This document shows, in pieces, positions 12,184 to 21,829 of a stretch of DNA of 64,000 nucleotides. The DNA lies in NCBI RefSeq assembly GCF_963675165.1, contig NC_087379.1, forward strand, positions 2,732,201-2,796,200, written 5' to 3'. Made by a program: the position numbers and the translations under genes. Position 1 is the stretch's first letter. Every line of letters starts with the position of its first letter. A model generated the notes under the pieces. The model was not told where the DNA came from. It made no database searches and saw nothing but the letters and a program-made list of their open reading frames with translations. The stretch is from Halichondria panicea. Lineage: Eukaryota > Porifera > Demospongiae > Suberitida > Halichondriidae.

Positions 12184-12902
12184 CGTTCTTTTTCAACTAG
12201 TAACAAACAGGTATAGAGGTATAGTAGTAAAATGCTATTGCCAACTAAATGATAATGCTATCTGTGACCTCTGTGTATGTAAATGCTGGTCATGACCTCA
12301 CTGGTCATATGGAATAATACCCATATTAGCCTATATCTACTTTGACTGTGATGATTGCATGCGCATGACAAATTACACTCAAATCACCGAGTACCTCACT
12401 TGTTGTGCAAGTCCAGGAGGGGCAGCATTGTTACCGTGAGAATGGCCAGCATTATTACCGTGAGAATGGCCAGCATTATTACAGTGAGAATGACCAGTGA
12501 CAATGAGGACTGTGATTAGATCTCGAGTGTTGGTCTGACTCCCACTTCAAACGAACTATGTCAGTGCATGCATGTACGTATAGCAGTGTCGACCCTAACT
12601 GCATTGATAAGTTCATGTAAGAAGATATGGTGATCACATACAATCTATAGAAAGGTCTCTGGGGGTAGCTATATACATTTAGTACACACCTACCCGGCCA
12701 GCAGTTAACAGAACTCACACCATTTCAAACCTTTGAGCTTGTGCATGAATGGTGCCAATGCATGTTAGCCAAAAAACTATCAAAAAATCAGTCTTTCAAT
12801 AAGGCTAAAAATCACAGTACAAATTACAAATTAACATTATAAACTTTTGGTCCGTTTGATTATTGCATCAGAGCAAAGCTCTACAAATTAAGTTACAGGT
12901 TC
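12184..12902. other. spacer between four-TM members 3 and 4
   Basis: Holds a small 24-bp tandem repeat (12423-12494). The rest shows no credible gene. Confidence 0.35.
12423..12494. repeat. 24-bp tandem repeat, three units
   Basis: Three successive units of the form cagcattRttacNgtgagaatgRc, with a fourth partial unit starting cagtga. Position-specific changes only. No coding frame is implied. Confidence 0.7.
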
Positions 12903-13999
12903 TCAGGTGTACTGTTGATTGCTCCAGTGCTTAGCAGTGAAGATGACCATCCACACCTCCAACACAACGAACAGTAGACAGGTAAACAGAGACACAGCCT
13001 GCAAGGTTGAGAAAGCACAATACTTACGTGAATACTGAACTAGTTTCTTGTGATAGATTCTGATACAGACATCACATGGCAATCACGTGTATCATATACA
13101 TGTATATGCAGGCACAGCGCAACAGTTGGCTGAAACACAACACACCACAGTACAAGGAGCTAGAATGTAACGGTATTATATACACAATCAGAGGAGGATC
13201 ATTTATAAATAATAAGATAACAGTTAAAACTTACAGCTGTGGCAGCCAATGCATCTCTTATTTGGATGATGGGGTCAATGAGGAACCGTACTGGCAGGAG
13301 AGAGTTAATCGGGTCAATAAAGTTTTTGGTCCATATATCCGCTCCTAGAGCACCGATCACACCACCAGTTCCCAACCCAACCAGACAAAGGAAAATGACT
13401 AAAATATCCTAGGAAGCAAAGTAATTAATTTTAAGGACGTACATAGCAATGTCTCTACATGTACTTCAGTATAACTCACCACAAGTAGAAAACCTTTCCC
13501 AACTTTTCCAGCTTTGAACTTGCCGATTCTCAGCACAATGGAACACAATAGGAAGATGCTCAATAATCCAATACCAATGGCCAGGCCCGCTGATGCTTGG
13601 GTGTACGTTATCACATTGGGGTTGACTGCATTGATAAGTTCTGATGGTGTTGTGACAGGAACCACAGTTTGTAGGATAGTGATCAGACGATTGGCAGTGA
13701 AGCAGCCAGCCACCAATGTTCCGATTCCAGACGCCTGTATGAGAGAATAGAAACCCATTATTTCAGTATGTGTCTCTACTGTCTGTCGTAATTACGCAAG
13801 CACTAAATAGCGAGCGAGTGTTCAATGTGTATAAACTATACATGAACAACTTAAACTATACATACATGTACTACACTGCTAAGCTTCCCTATCAATAGGC
13901 TGGATTGAAATATTGCTATATTGTTGGGCCACTTCAATTTGCTAGTTTTCTCACCACTGCCAAGAGCCTGAAACCTCCTTCAACAAATCTAGCAGCCAT
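12903..13999 (-). CDS. four-TM tandem family, member 4
   Basis: Unrecognised protein of 189 residues. Exons: 13999-13955, 13734-13480, 13408-13235 and 12998-12903 (stop TGA), all phase 0. It starts MAARFVEGGFRLLAV. Exon 2 carries ASGIGTLVAGCFT and QASAGLAIGIGLLSIFLL, followed by VLRIGKFKAGK. Exon 3 has LGTGGVIGALGADIW and ends DALAATA. Exon 4 has AVSLFTCLLFVVLEVW. It is the sister of member 3 and of the dead copy at 14530-16025, whose exon 3 aligns with it along its whole length. Confidence 0.78.
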
Positions 14000-14195
14000 T
14001 TTGATAAAAACAATTACATGTGTAACAAATTTCCGATTACATAATAGAGATAAAGTGCCTTATAAGGACTGTAAAACATGCAGGAAAAGGTGGGTGGCTG
14101 GAATGAAAATCAATGGACACAACCATGCACTGCTGACACAACATATTTAAAGTTTAAATTACTGCGGTATTGTTCATGCAGGAAGAACATGCAGT

Positions 14196-14260
14196 CAGTG
14201 GCGTGTTAAGGGGGGGGGGGGGGGGGGGAGATTTGGGGGCTTGAGCACCCCCCTGGCCTC
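14196..14260. repeat. end of hAT-like repeat with long G-run
   Basis: CAGTGGCGTGTTAAGG followed by an 18-base run of G and then G/C-rich sequence. The tip resembles the CAGTGGCGTA ends at 15744, 56798 and 57066. No matching second end was found nearby. The homopolymer is also a likely place for an assembly length error. Confidence 0.4.
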
Positions 14261-14875
14261 TCAGACAACCATGAAGCCAATCTACATGTAGCTATTAGCA
14301 CTGGTCTAGCTAACTGAGCAGTTCTATGATGCACACGAAACTACATTGGCTTGTGTTTCAAGTCATAACCACGCCTAATATGAGCATTGGCAATCAGTAT
14401 TTGCATGATTGTATTGTGACAATGTAGTACAGTGACTTCCTTCTAATAATTATCCATGCAAGAGAACAAGAGACTGTAGCTACACTATTAATTTGAAACT
14501 TCTTTCTACTTCAATTTCTACAATAGAAACGCCTCTGAGAACAGCAGAATAGTGGGTGACAGCCTGCAACGCAATCAATCACACACCACACAACTCATAC
14601 CAATACATAAGTACAGTACGTCGACTTAAATGGCTTGCTTAGAGGTGAATGCACCCAGCCACTCTTGTTGCAGAGCAGCTATACAATGTGTACGTAGCAT
14701 AAGCTATAGTTCAAGAACTTTAAGTCTACATCAAAAGACAAATGCACCAGACTAAAACATGTTACAGAACAGATAGTGTGGACCCACGAACTAATGGCAT
14801 TCTACTGCCAGGATATCTAGATACCGGTACCCTTTTTACAATCGGTCAAGCGATTTTGATATCACTATAATTATA

Positions 14876-15045
14876 CAGTGGAACCTCTGTTAACAACCAC
14901 CTCCGAATAAAGGCCAGTTGCTATATAACGGCCAGGCACCCAGGTCCCAAATAAACAGTTTGTGTACAAACAACCTCTCAACAAAGGCCACCTCTGTATA
15001 AAAACACTGTTCCCCAAAGGTGTCCGTTATAGAGGGGTTCCACTG
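14876..15045. mobile_element. CAGTGGAACC MITE, TA target
   Basis: Begins CAGTGGAACCTCTGTTAAC, ends with the complement of CAGTGGAACCCCTCTATAAC, and is flanked by TA. It is nearly the reverse complement of 10632-10810, so the two copies lie in opposite orientation. Confidence 0.7.
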
Positions 15046-15743
15046 TATATCAATCACTAGCTATTTTATAGCACAAGCGGAAAGCTAGATCTAGATATAC
15101 TTGCCGACACAGCTAACTTACAGCTGTGGCACCCAGTGCATCTCTCGTATCAGGATGATGATGTCAATGAGGAGGTTAGCTGGGACCTGTTCAATGAAGT
15201 CCGCTTTGGTCCATGATGATGTATCCGCTCTTATGGCAACCGATCACACTAAGACCAGCTCCAAACCATGCACCGACAAAGGAACATGACTACAGCTGCA
15301 GGGGAAACAAATTAATACTATAGTGTCACCTTCAGTAATTAAAAGAGGACCCTTGAACTAATGGGGCATTTGGATATCCTTCAATACAAACATTGCTTTG
15401 CCCTACAAACTTAGGACAACCTCTCTAGAGTGTTTGTATCATAACTCAGTATGCACCAGACCTAATTAGGCCAAGCCAACTTAATTACATGCTTCACGGT
15501 CTAATCACGGATGTAAAGCGGATGCAAGCGGGATTTTCAAACCCCACAAGCTTGGCTTAATGAGATCAAACTTTGCAGCATAATCACACGGTGACACCCC
15601 AGAAAGGATACAGGTACATGTAGATCGTTAGGTGTTATGACACACCTACGTATACAGCAAAGTAATTAACTACTTTTATAAATATTTACAGGAACAGTAA
15701 TCGGTGGATTTGCAGTGAAGCAGCCAGCCACCAGATACCTGTC

Positions 15744-15800
15744 AGTGGCGTAGGAAGCAATTCTCAATGGGGGGGCTCTAGTTTTTTTAATGGTCATAGT
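15744..15800. repeat. hAT-like repeat end inside four-TM pseudogene
   Basis: CAGTGGCGTAGGAAGC followed by a G-run, the same tip type as 56798-57065. It replaces the continuation of the exon 2 remnant. The opposite end was not identified. Confidence 0.4.
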
Positions 15801-16479
15801 GCAGCTTGTATATACTGTATACATGTAGCCTAGAAATTATTATGTGGGGCCCGGCCGGCTCCAGCCGATCCCTGGAGCCCCACATAAATAAAAACAAGAA
15901 TCTAGCACATGATATACTCTGTTTACAGTTGATCTATTTTTACAGCATTAGATACAGAATACAGTAGCTTCATCTTCACTCACCACTCCCAATGATCTGG
16001 AGAGTTCTGATCTGACAGTCTAGTCATCCACATTCCTACGTAATTAATTAGCCCCATCCCCCTTAATTATTAGATTCAGAGATTAAAACCTGTGGGTCCT
16101 ACGCATTGTGACCAAGATGATTGTCTTGATTTATAGGGATGACCGTATAAAAATAGAATGTCTAGCTATAATGATTAGATGTGTCCACAAATGAAACAAG
16201 ACATTATTAAGGGTGCCCGCACATAGTAACAAATTGACATAATTTAACCACAAAAATGCAACGTTTAGATCCTGAGACTTGCACACGCAGTATTTAATTT
16301 CAATGCGTGCGCTAGTATAGTAGTAACCACAAGTAACAACATAGTGGTTTTGTGAGAATGTCTTCAATTAAATTAACTACAAGCTGCAAAAGAAAATCAG
16401 GTAGCTACACAAACTAATAAATCAATAACAAAATAACACAATCCAATAAATACAGAGCCAGATTTGTAGCAAAGGAGTG

Positions 16480-17491
16480 CCTTCAGTAGTAGATGGGAGA
16501 AACGTAAGTGTGCCAATAGACCCCAGTCTCAGTACAATCAGCACGAGTGTCCGAGTTCCTCAACTAGCATTAGTCACACAGCAGGTTGGATTGTCTTTTA
16601 ATGTTAATACACACTGTCTTCATTTGTGTCGAGTGGAGACGTTTCTCTTCAGTGCTTTAGACGTGTACTATCCACGATTCGAGCTGTTCATGGCACTATC
16701 CAGTGTTGTCCTTTCTCCTCAATGGCCACCTGCATGTTGATACGTCCGGTTGAGTGGCTGGTTGGGTCTTCCACCATGTTCCAGCACACAATGGCATCGC
16801 ATCCTTCAGAAGCTGGAGATCCTTGCCACCAAGTTAGCAGAATGGTCCTGTGGTCAGGTACGAAAAAAATATTGTGAACAGGGGTGATGACAAAAATAAG
16901 TTGGTTCCTATGGATGGATTCTACCTGACCCGGTGCCACTACATAATTATTCACTGTACATGCACATGTATTGTCCAGATGAAGGGGACAGTCACCTTTC
17001 TGGCAAAAAACTTGGGATGGAGGACCTATACTTACAAACACGCTAGGAACTCGTCTGGAAGGTTGGCAATCTGTGTTATTATTTATTTTATGTATCACAC
17101 TCACAGAAGCTCATTTCCAGATGTCCTGGCGATGGAGGCAGTTACGACACACCATTCACTGATCAGCTGCCTCCCCAACCTCCCTATTCGGTCTGCTAAT
17201 AAGCAGATGGAGCTGTGTGGACCTCACAAAAGCGGAGGTTCCACCAATCTGATGCCCGGGGAAGCCAAGCATTACTGCAGCCCAGACAAAGAGACTGGTC
17301 CAACTTGGCCTGGAGCACAGCACTCTGGTGACACTGAGGTCCAAGAGTGGTATTACACACAGGCTTTCATGGAAGCTCTGAAGGGGAAGGGAGTGAAAAG
17401 CAAGGCCCTGTGTATCAAGCTAGCAAAGCTAGTTCATAGTTTACCTTCAAAGTCCATCAAAACAGCAGCCAACCCTGGCAGAAGTCTATGA
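16480..17491. other. unclassified, possibly decayed coding region
   Basis: Longer than average open frames occur on both strands. On the plus strand a frame to 17491 ends with a basic segment (KGKGVKSKALCIKLAKLV). On the minus strand a frame at 16851-16688, preceded by a CCACAG acceptor-like site, reads LLTWWQGSPASEGCDAIVCW. Neither frame shows a domain I can name, and frames shift along the block. It could be an old gene or a captured fragment. Base composition is less A+T-rich than the flanks. Confidence 0.25.
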
Positions 17492-18143
17492 GCCAGCCAA
17501 TTGTCAGCGCTGTCTGTAGCCCCAGCGTTGCCTATCTCTTCTCTTCAGGCTACTAACAAATGGCTCTTGATCTTCAACGCTAATTCTGCACTCTACGTAC
17601 GCAATTGGGGCGTGGTCTACAGGCTTACGTCTTAATTTATACTCTAGCGTACGCGTACGCTAGAGCCAGATATAAAAAGTGTTCGATCTGACTATCTACG
17701 TACAGGACTTGGTCTATATTTAGCATGCTGCTATAATTAGGTAAGGTGAACAAAGTTACGGGCTGACTTTGTCCATGTACGGTCTAGATTTTTCTCTAGA
17801 GGGTGTGTCATGACAAAAAATTCTCATAAATAGATAACAAAGGGATTTTACAACAAAAGCTCTTCGTAATGTTGAAGAGCTGTGTGTAGTGCACCTGCAA
17901 ACAAACAATCAAGTCCATAGCTCTACTGGTTTCCTAAGCGGAACTTCTTTTAGCTATATGATGAAAATCAAGTGTAAAATCTGTTGTCATCATCCTTTCC
18001 TCTCCATTTTTGGAATGCACACTAGTAGAGTGTTGCTTCATAATCCTGTGAAGGATCCATGTCTCCCCTGCAGGTAGTTTCATAGTTAGCTTTCCCTAGC
18101 AACGTGTGTGTGGGCGTACGTGGGCGTAGGTGTTCCAGCACCC
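17492..18143. other. spacer, no gene seen
   Basis: A+T-rich sequence between the unclassified block and four-TM member 6. It has a short GTACGC palindromic patch near 17650 and nothing else I can support. Confidence 0.35.
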
Positions 18144-19968
18144 TTAAATTATGTCTTTGGCGGTTTCTTTGATAACTTCGTTGTTCCACTTTCTCATGAC
18201 AAATACAATAATCCATGTAGCCAGTAGAGCCAATAACAGTCCATCCAGGAGGGCAATCACCTGTGGGGGAGGGGCATAGGTATAGTAATACTTTTTCAGT
18301 ATTGCTATATAAGAAACTGGGTGCTAAAATCTATTTTTGAATTGAGATGGCCCTCTTTAATTTGTAATTACTCAATTTCACCATGATTGGAGTCCTCGTT
18401 AAAAAGCCCTTCGCCAGAAATTTCCATGGAAGTCTACGCCAGTTAACCACATGAAGCATTAATTACCATGCAGCCAACCAAATAAAGCATTACCAACAAC
18501 CTTTAGCACACTCTCGAACTCTGCCTTGAGTTCAAATTAAAGCACTCTACCTAGCTAGCTGCTACCGTAGATACCAGTGCAGAGACATAGCCTTAAAATT
18601 CACTGAGGCTACTATTTGAGAGCGGCTTCTATTGCACTGAAGATGGGCTGTATAGGGAGGCTACTATTTGAGTGCGGCCTCTGATCAGGCATATACGGTA
18701 ATTTTATTGAAGCCATGGCCATTCTGAATGGCCTTGGAAGCTCTGTGGTCAATCATGGCTTCAATAAAGTGATTCTCAGGAATCCCAACACAACCACTTC
18801 AAAACTGAACTGCATAACTGTGGTCAGCATAACAGTAACAGTGGTTTCCCATTACATGGTTCATAATTATAGAGGCAGCAACTAGGGAACTCACAGCTAG
18901 AGCAATGAGCGAGTCCCTTGCGGCGGACGCATCGAGGGGTGGGATGACCTTGCTCCACTCACTGGCCATGTAGGCTCCCAGAATACCACTGATGTTCACC
19001 ACCACAGCCAGCACCAAGCCAACCACTATGTCCTGCAGGGAAATGTTTTAATTGTTAAAATTTCTCCAATGAAACACATAGACAAGCTACAATGTCCTAC
19101 AATAGGCAAAGGGAAACACAACACTGGAGGCATGACTGGGTTGATATACAATGCACTTTGTTAAGTCATATTTATTACTTCACACTGTAACACAATAGTG
19201 TAACAGTGGCCACACTGACAGTGGCCATTCCAAGAGCTAGAGAAGATGGTGCCTTATTAGGCAAGAGTTGCGAGCCAAGCTAATTAATAGGGAAGCCATG
19301 CGGTGCTAGGCAACATTACTTGTGCCAAGAAAAACAGTTAGAACACACTACAGTGGGCAATAACTTGAGCAAAAACCTTCGTTCTAAAGCACATACACTA
19401 ATACTACTACACACGCAAAACTTGTACAAACCCTTCGATAATTATGTGTACAATGTATATCAACGCAAGGTACTTACAATCACCAGGAAAACCGTGCTCT
19501 TAATATTGAGCAGTCCTATATTGAGGAACCTCAGGATGATCATCAAACTTTCCCAGACGATAATCAGCACAGCCGAACCAACCCCCACACCCCCACCCGA
19601 ATAGGAGTTGAAGAATAGAGTCTCTGTATTGACATCGGTCCCCGCGTTAATGATGACCCTGGATACCGGGTCTGTGAATGAAGGGAGAGCTGCCACTAGT
19701 CCGAGTGAGACTGCTGAGGCAATAAGAACACCAACGGCCAATACCTGTGTGTGGAGGAAGGGTGCATATTATTCACGAAAATTTATCGTGGAGTACACTA
19801 TCTCTACAGTGTACACATAATTATAATTATGTAGAGATACAAATTTAAAAGATATAATCTACTCACCAGAACTACAAATCTGCCTATCATTTCTGTTGTT
19901 CCTTGACAGAACTTCATGATGTAGCAGCCAGGTCTTGGTCCCACAAACTCGGTCACAATACTTGCCAT
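18144..19968 (-). CDS. four-TM tandem family, divergent member 6
   Basis: Unrecognised protein of 207 residues. Exons: 19968-19867, 19744-19478, 19032-18895 and 18260-18144 (stop TAA), again all phase 0. Exon 1 is longer (34 codons) and opens MASIVTEFVGPRPG before a segment ending GRFVVL that lines up with the family start. Exon 2 has the same 89-codon length as member 2 and two hydrophobic segments separated by a loop. Exon 3 keeps DIVVGLVLAVVVN and SGILGAY in place of GGVLGAI. Exon 4 is a single membrane segment followed by a charged tail (MRKWNNEVIKETAKD). Shared exon plan and location make it a paralogue; sequence alone is weak. A repeat in the last intron (18596-18701) recurs in a kinesin intron. 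Confidence 0.65.
18596..18701. repeat. dispersed repeat with GAGGCTACTATTTGAGWGCGG units
   Basis: Two copies of the unit ggctactatttgagNgcgg followed by 'catatacggta'. The same arrangement occurs at about 27650-27782 in a kinesin intron, so this is a dispersed element. Confidence 0.55.
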
Positions 19969-20264
19969 TATGTTCTAGCTTCTCAGATGAATAAACCATA
20001 TGCACGTAGCTACGAACAGTTATGTTGTTCAAACAAAGCCTTTTATACAGCAGATCGCAGTTCACTTGCCTGCAGACTTTAATTGGCAGACGGTTGTATA
20101 AACAATAGTAAATCCATACATTCCAACAATACCACTGAGAGCCTCTTTTGTACTAGAGGGGACTATAATAGTTGTGGTTAAATCTACATTCCATTTCCTT
20201 GCCAACTTCTAATGCCGTGTGCCCCACACCCAACAACTTGTGGGCAAAACAAAAATCTATACAA

Positions 20265-21679
20265 TTAACATTGCAGAAACTTGAGACAGTTAGCAGCACA
20301 CACACCCTTCTCGGTAATGATGCCACCAGTAATCAGTTCAGCCGGGGTAACGTCAAATGCAGGGTTCCATACTCCAATACCATCAGCAGCAATCCTCTGC
20401 CCACCCAAACACACCATCTCATTGGCTGGTCTCTCCTCAATCGTAATCTGATCACCAGATTTCAGTCTAAAATCTATAGTCTTGAGTGGAGAAGCAATGT
20501 AGAATGGAATATTGTGGTACTTGGCTGCAATCGCCAGCTGATAAGTCCCTATTTTATTAGCAGTATCTCCATTGGAAACGACTCTATCAGCTCCAACAAC
20601 AACAGCAGATATCTTTCGTTCCTTCATAAGTAATGCACCCATGGAATCGCACACCAACGTCCCCGGTAATTGGTCTTGTACTAGTTCGTAAGCTGTCAGT
20701 CTAGCTCCTTGATTGTACGGCCTTGTCTCCGTGCAGTAGACATGCTCCAATCTTCCTGTCTCGTGTAACACTCGCACAACGCCTAATGCGGTACCATAAC
20801 CAGCGGTAGCTAGGGATCCCGTATTACAATGCGTAAGTATAGTCGCTCTATCATTTTTGCAATGTTCCAGGATACGCTGTGCACCGTGTTTTCCAATGGC
20901 TTTATTTGTAGCAATATCGTCAGGGAGCATACGCTCCATCTCAAGAATTAGAATATCTCGTATGCCATTTGTCTTATTGTCCAACAATTTCTTTAGCAGT
21001 TCAGATGTCCTATTAATGAATCTGTCAGCTGCTTCTGCTATGTTCACAGCAGTAGGACGAGCTGTCTTTAGATGTTCAAACATTGAGGTGACATTGCTCA
21101 ACAAAGCCTGCCGTCCCGACTCCCCATCTTGGAAGTCCTGGTCCTTCAGCTCCAGTGCAACACTCAAAGTGCCCACAATAGCAATAGCAGGAGCACCTCG
21201 GACCTGGAAAATAGTAACAATTTCTGTATGGCATTATTTAGCTACAGTGTGACTGTGTTGTGTTCGACTGTGTTGTGTTCGCGAAGTAAACTCTTCAGGA
21301 AGGCCTTCCCGAAGTGGGCAAACTTTTAGTGCTATGCGAAGTACTCCCAAAGCTACCCGAAAACCTCGCAAACTTTTCTTTGCAAAGTACTGTAATTAAA
21401 TACGTAATAGACCTCATGCTTGTTTGTGCAAACTCACACATAACACACACAGGTGTGTCTACACCTAACCGTTTGTATAACAAGTACATGTACACACTGT
21501 CAACTGGGCCACCTGCATATTAAATGGGATTTTACCTTCATGGAACGTATTGCATCCCAAGCATTTTGGTGGCCACTGATCTCCTCATACACTGACTGGA
21601 ATGGTAGAAGCAATTGATTCAAGATCTGCAGCTTGTGTCCATTGTACTTGATTGCTTCAAGAGACATTCTTCACACATA
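20265..21679 (-). CDS. MRI1: methylthioribose-1-phosphate isomerase (MtnA/MRI1)
   Basis: Converts 5-methylthioribose-1-phosphate to methylthioribulose-1-phosphate in the methionine salvage pathway; cytosolic or nuclear. Two exons: 21679-21536 and 21203-20265 (stop TAA), phase 0, 360 residues (human 369). The first exon gives EAIKYNGHKLQILNQLLLP and the second opens VRGAPAIAIVG, both hallmarks. The catalytic Cys lies in THCNTG (residue 174) and the catalytic Asp in GADRVV (residue 254); the spacing of 80 residues equals that in bacterial MtnA. GDTANKIGTYQLA and IGVWNPAFDVTP are present. The start was placed at 21679 because the nearer ATG at 21668 is in another frame and hits a stop after three codons. 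It is divergent from RP2 with only 150 bp between the start codons. Confidence 0.92.
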
Positions 21680-21829
21680 ATTCTGCACACTATGTTCCAC
21701 GTGGTTAGGTAAAGATCATCAATAAATCAAGAAAGAACCAGATAGAGTCTATACAGTATTGTTCGTTGTTTCTTTAACGATCCTTACCGCTAAATAACAA
21801 ATTCAAAGTACATTTGTGACATTTTGAGG
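21680..21829. promoter_or_regulatory. shared MRI1-RP2 divergent promoter region
   Basis: The 150 bp between two outward-facing start codons must include both 5' leaders and probably one bidirectional promoter. I see no TATA box; the sequence is mixed A+T-rich. Inferred from gene order only. Confidence 0.4.

Larger units (their letters stand above)
14530..16025 (-). pseudogene. dead copy of four-TM family (member 5)
   Basis: Remnants of all four exons are in order. A possible exon 1 near 16024-15984 ends RSELSRSLGV before GTGAGT. An exon 2 fragment near 15739-15697 (LVAGCFTAN) is cut short. An exon 3 copy at about 15297-15118 aligns with member 4 along its length but carries several indels and in-frame stops; its GTAAGT donor survives. 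An exon 4 fragment lies near 14568-14530 (GCAG acceptor, then AVTHYSAVL). The exon 2 remnant is interrupted by a CAGTGGCGTAGG repeat end at about 15744. A 170-bp MITE (14876-15045) sits in what was the last intron. No product is expected. Confidence 0.75.

Noticed and set aside
15840-15885. G/C-rich stem (GGGGCCCGG...GGAGCCCCAC) as a structured RNA
   Set aside because: A single short stem without context; it is more likely part of a decayed repeat.
20172-20633. 153-codon plus frame
   Set aside because: It is antisense to MRI1, whose reading is unambiguous.
21661-21668. ATG at 21668 as the MRI1 start
   Set aside because: It is out of frame with EAIKYNGHKLQ and meets TGA after three codons. 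The ATG at 21679 gives the conserved frame without a shift.
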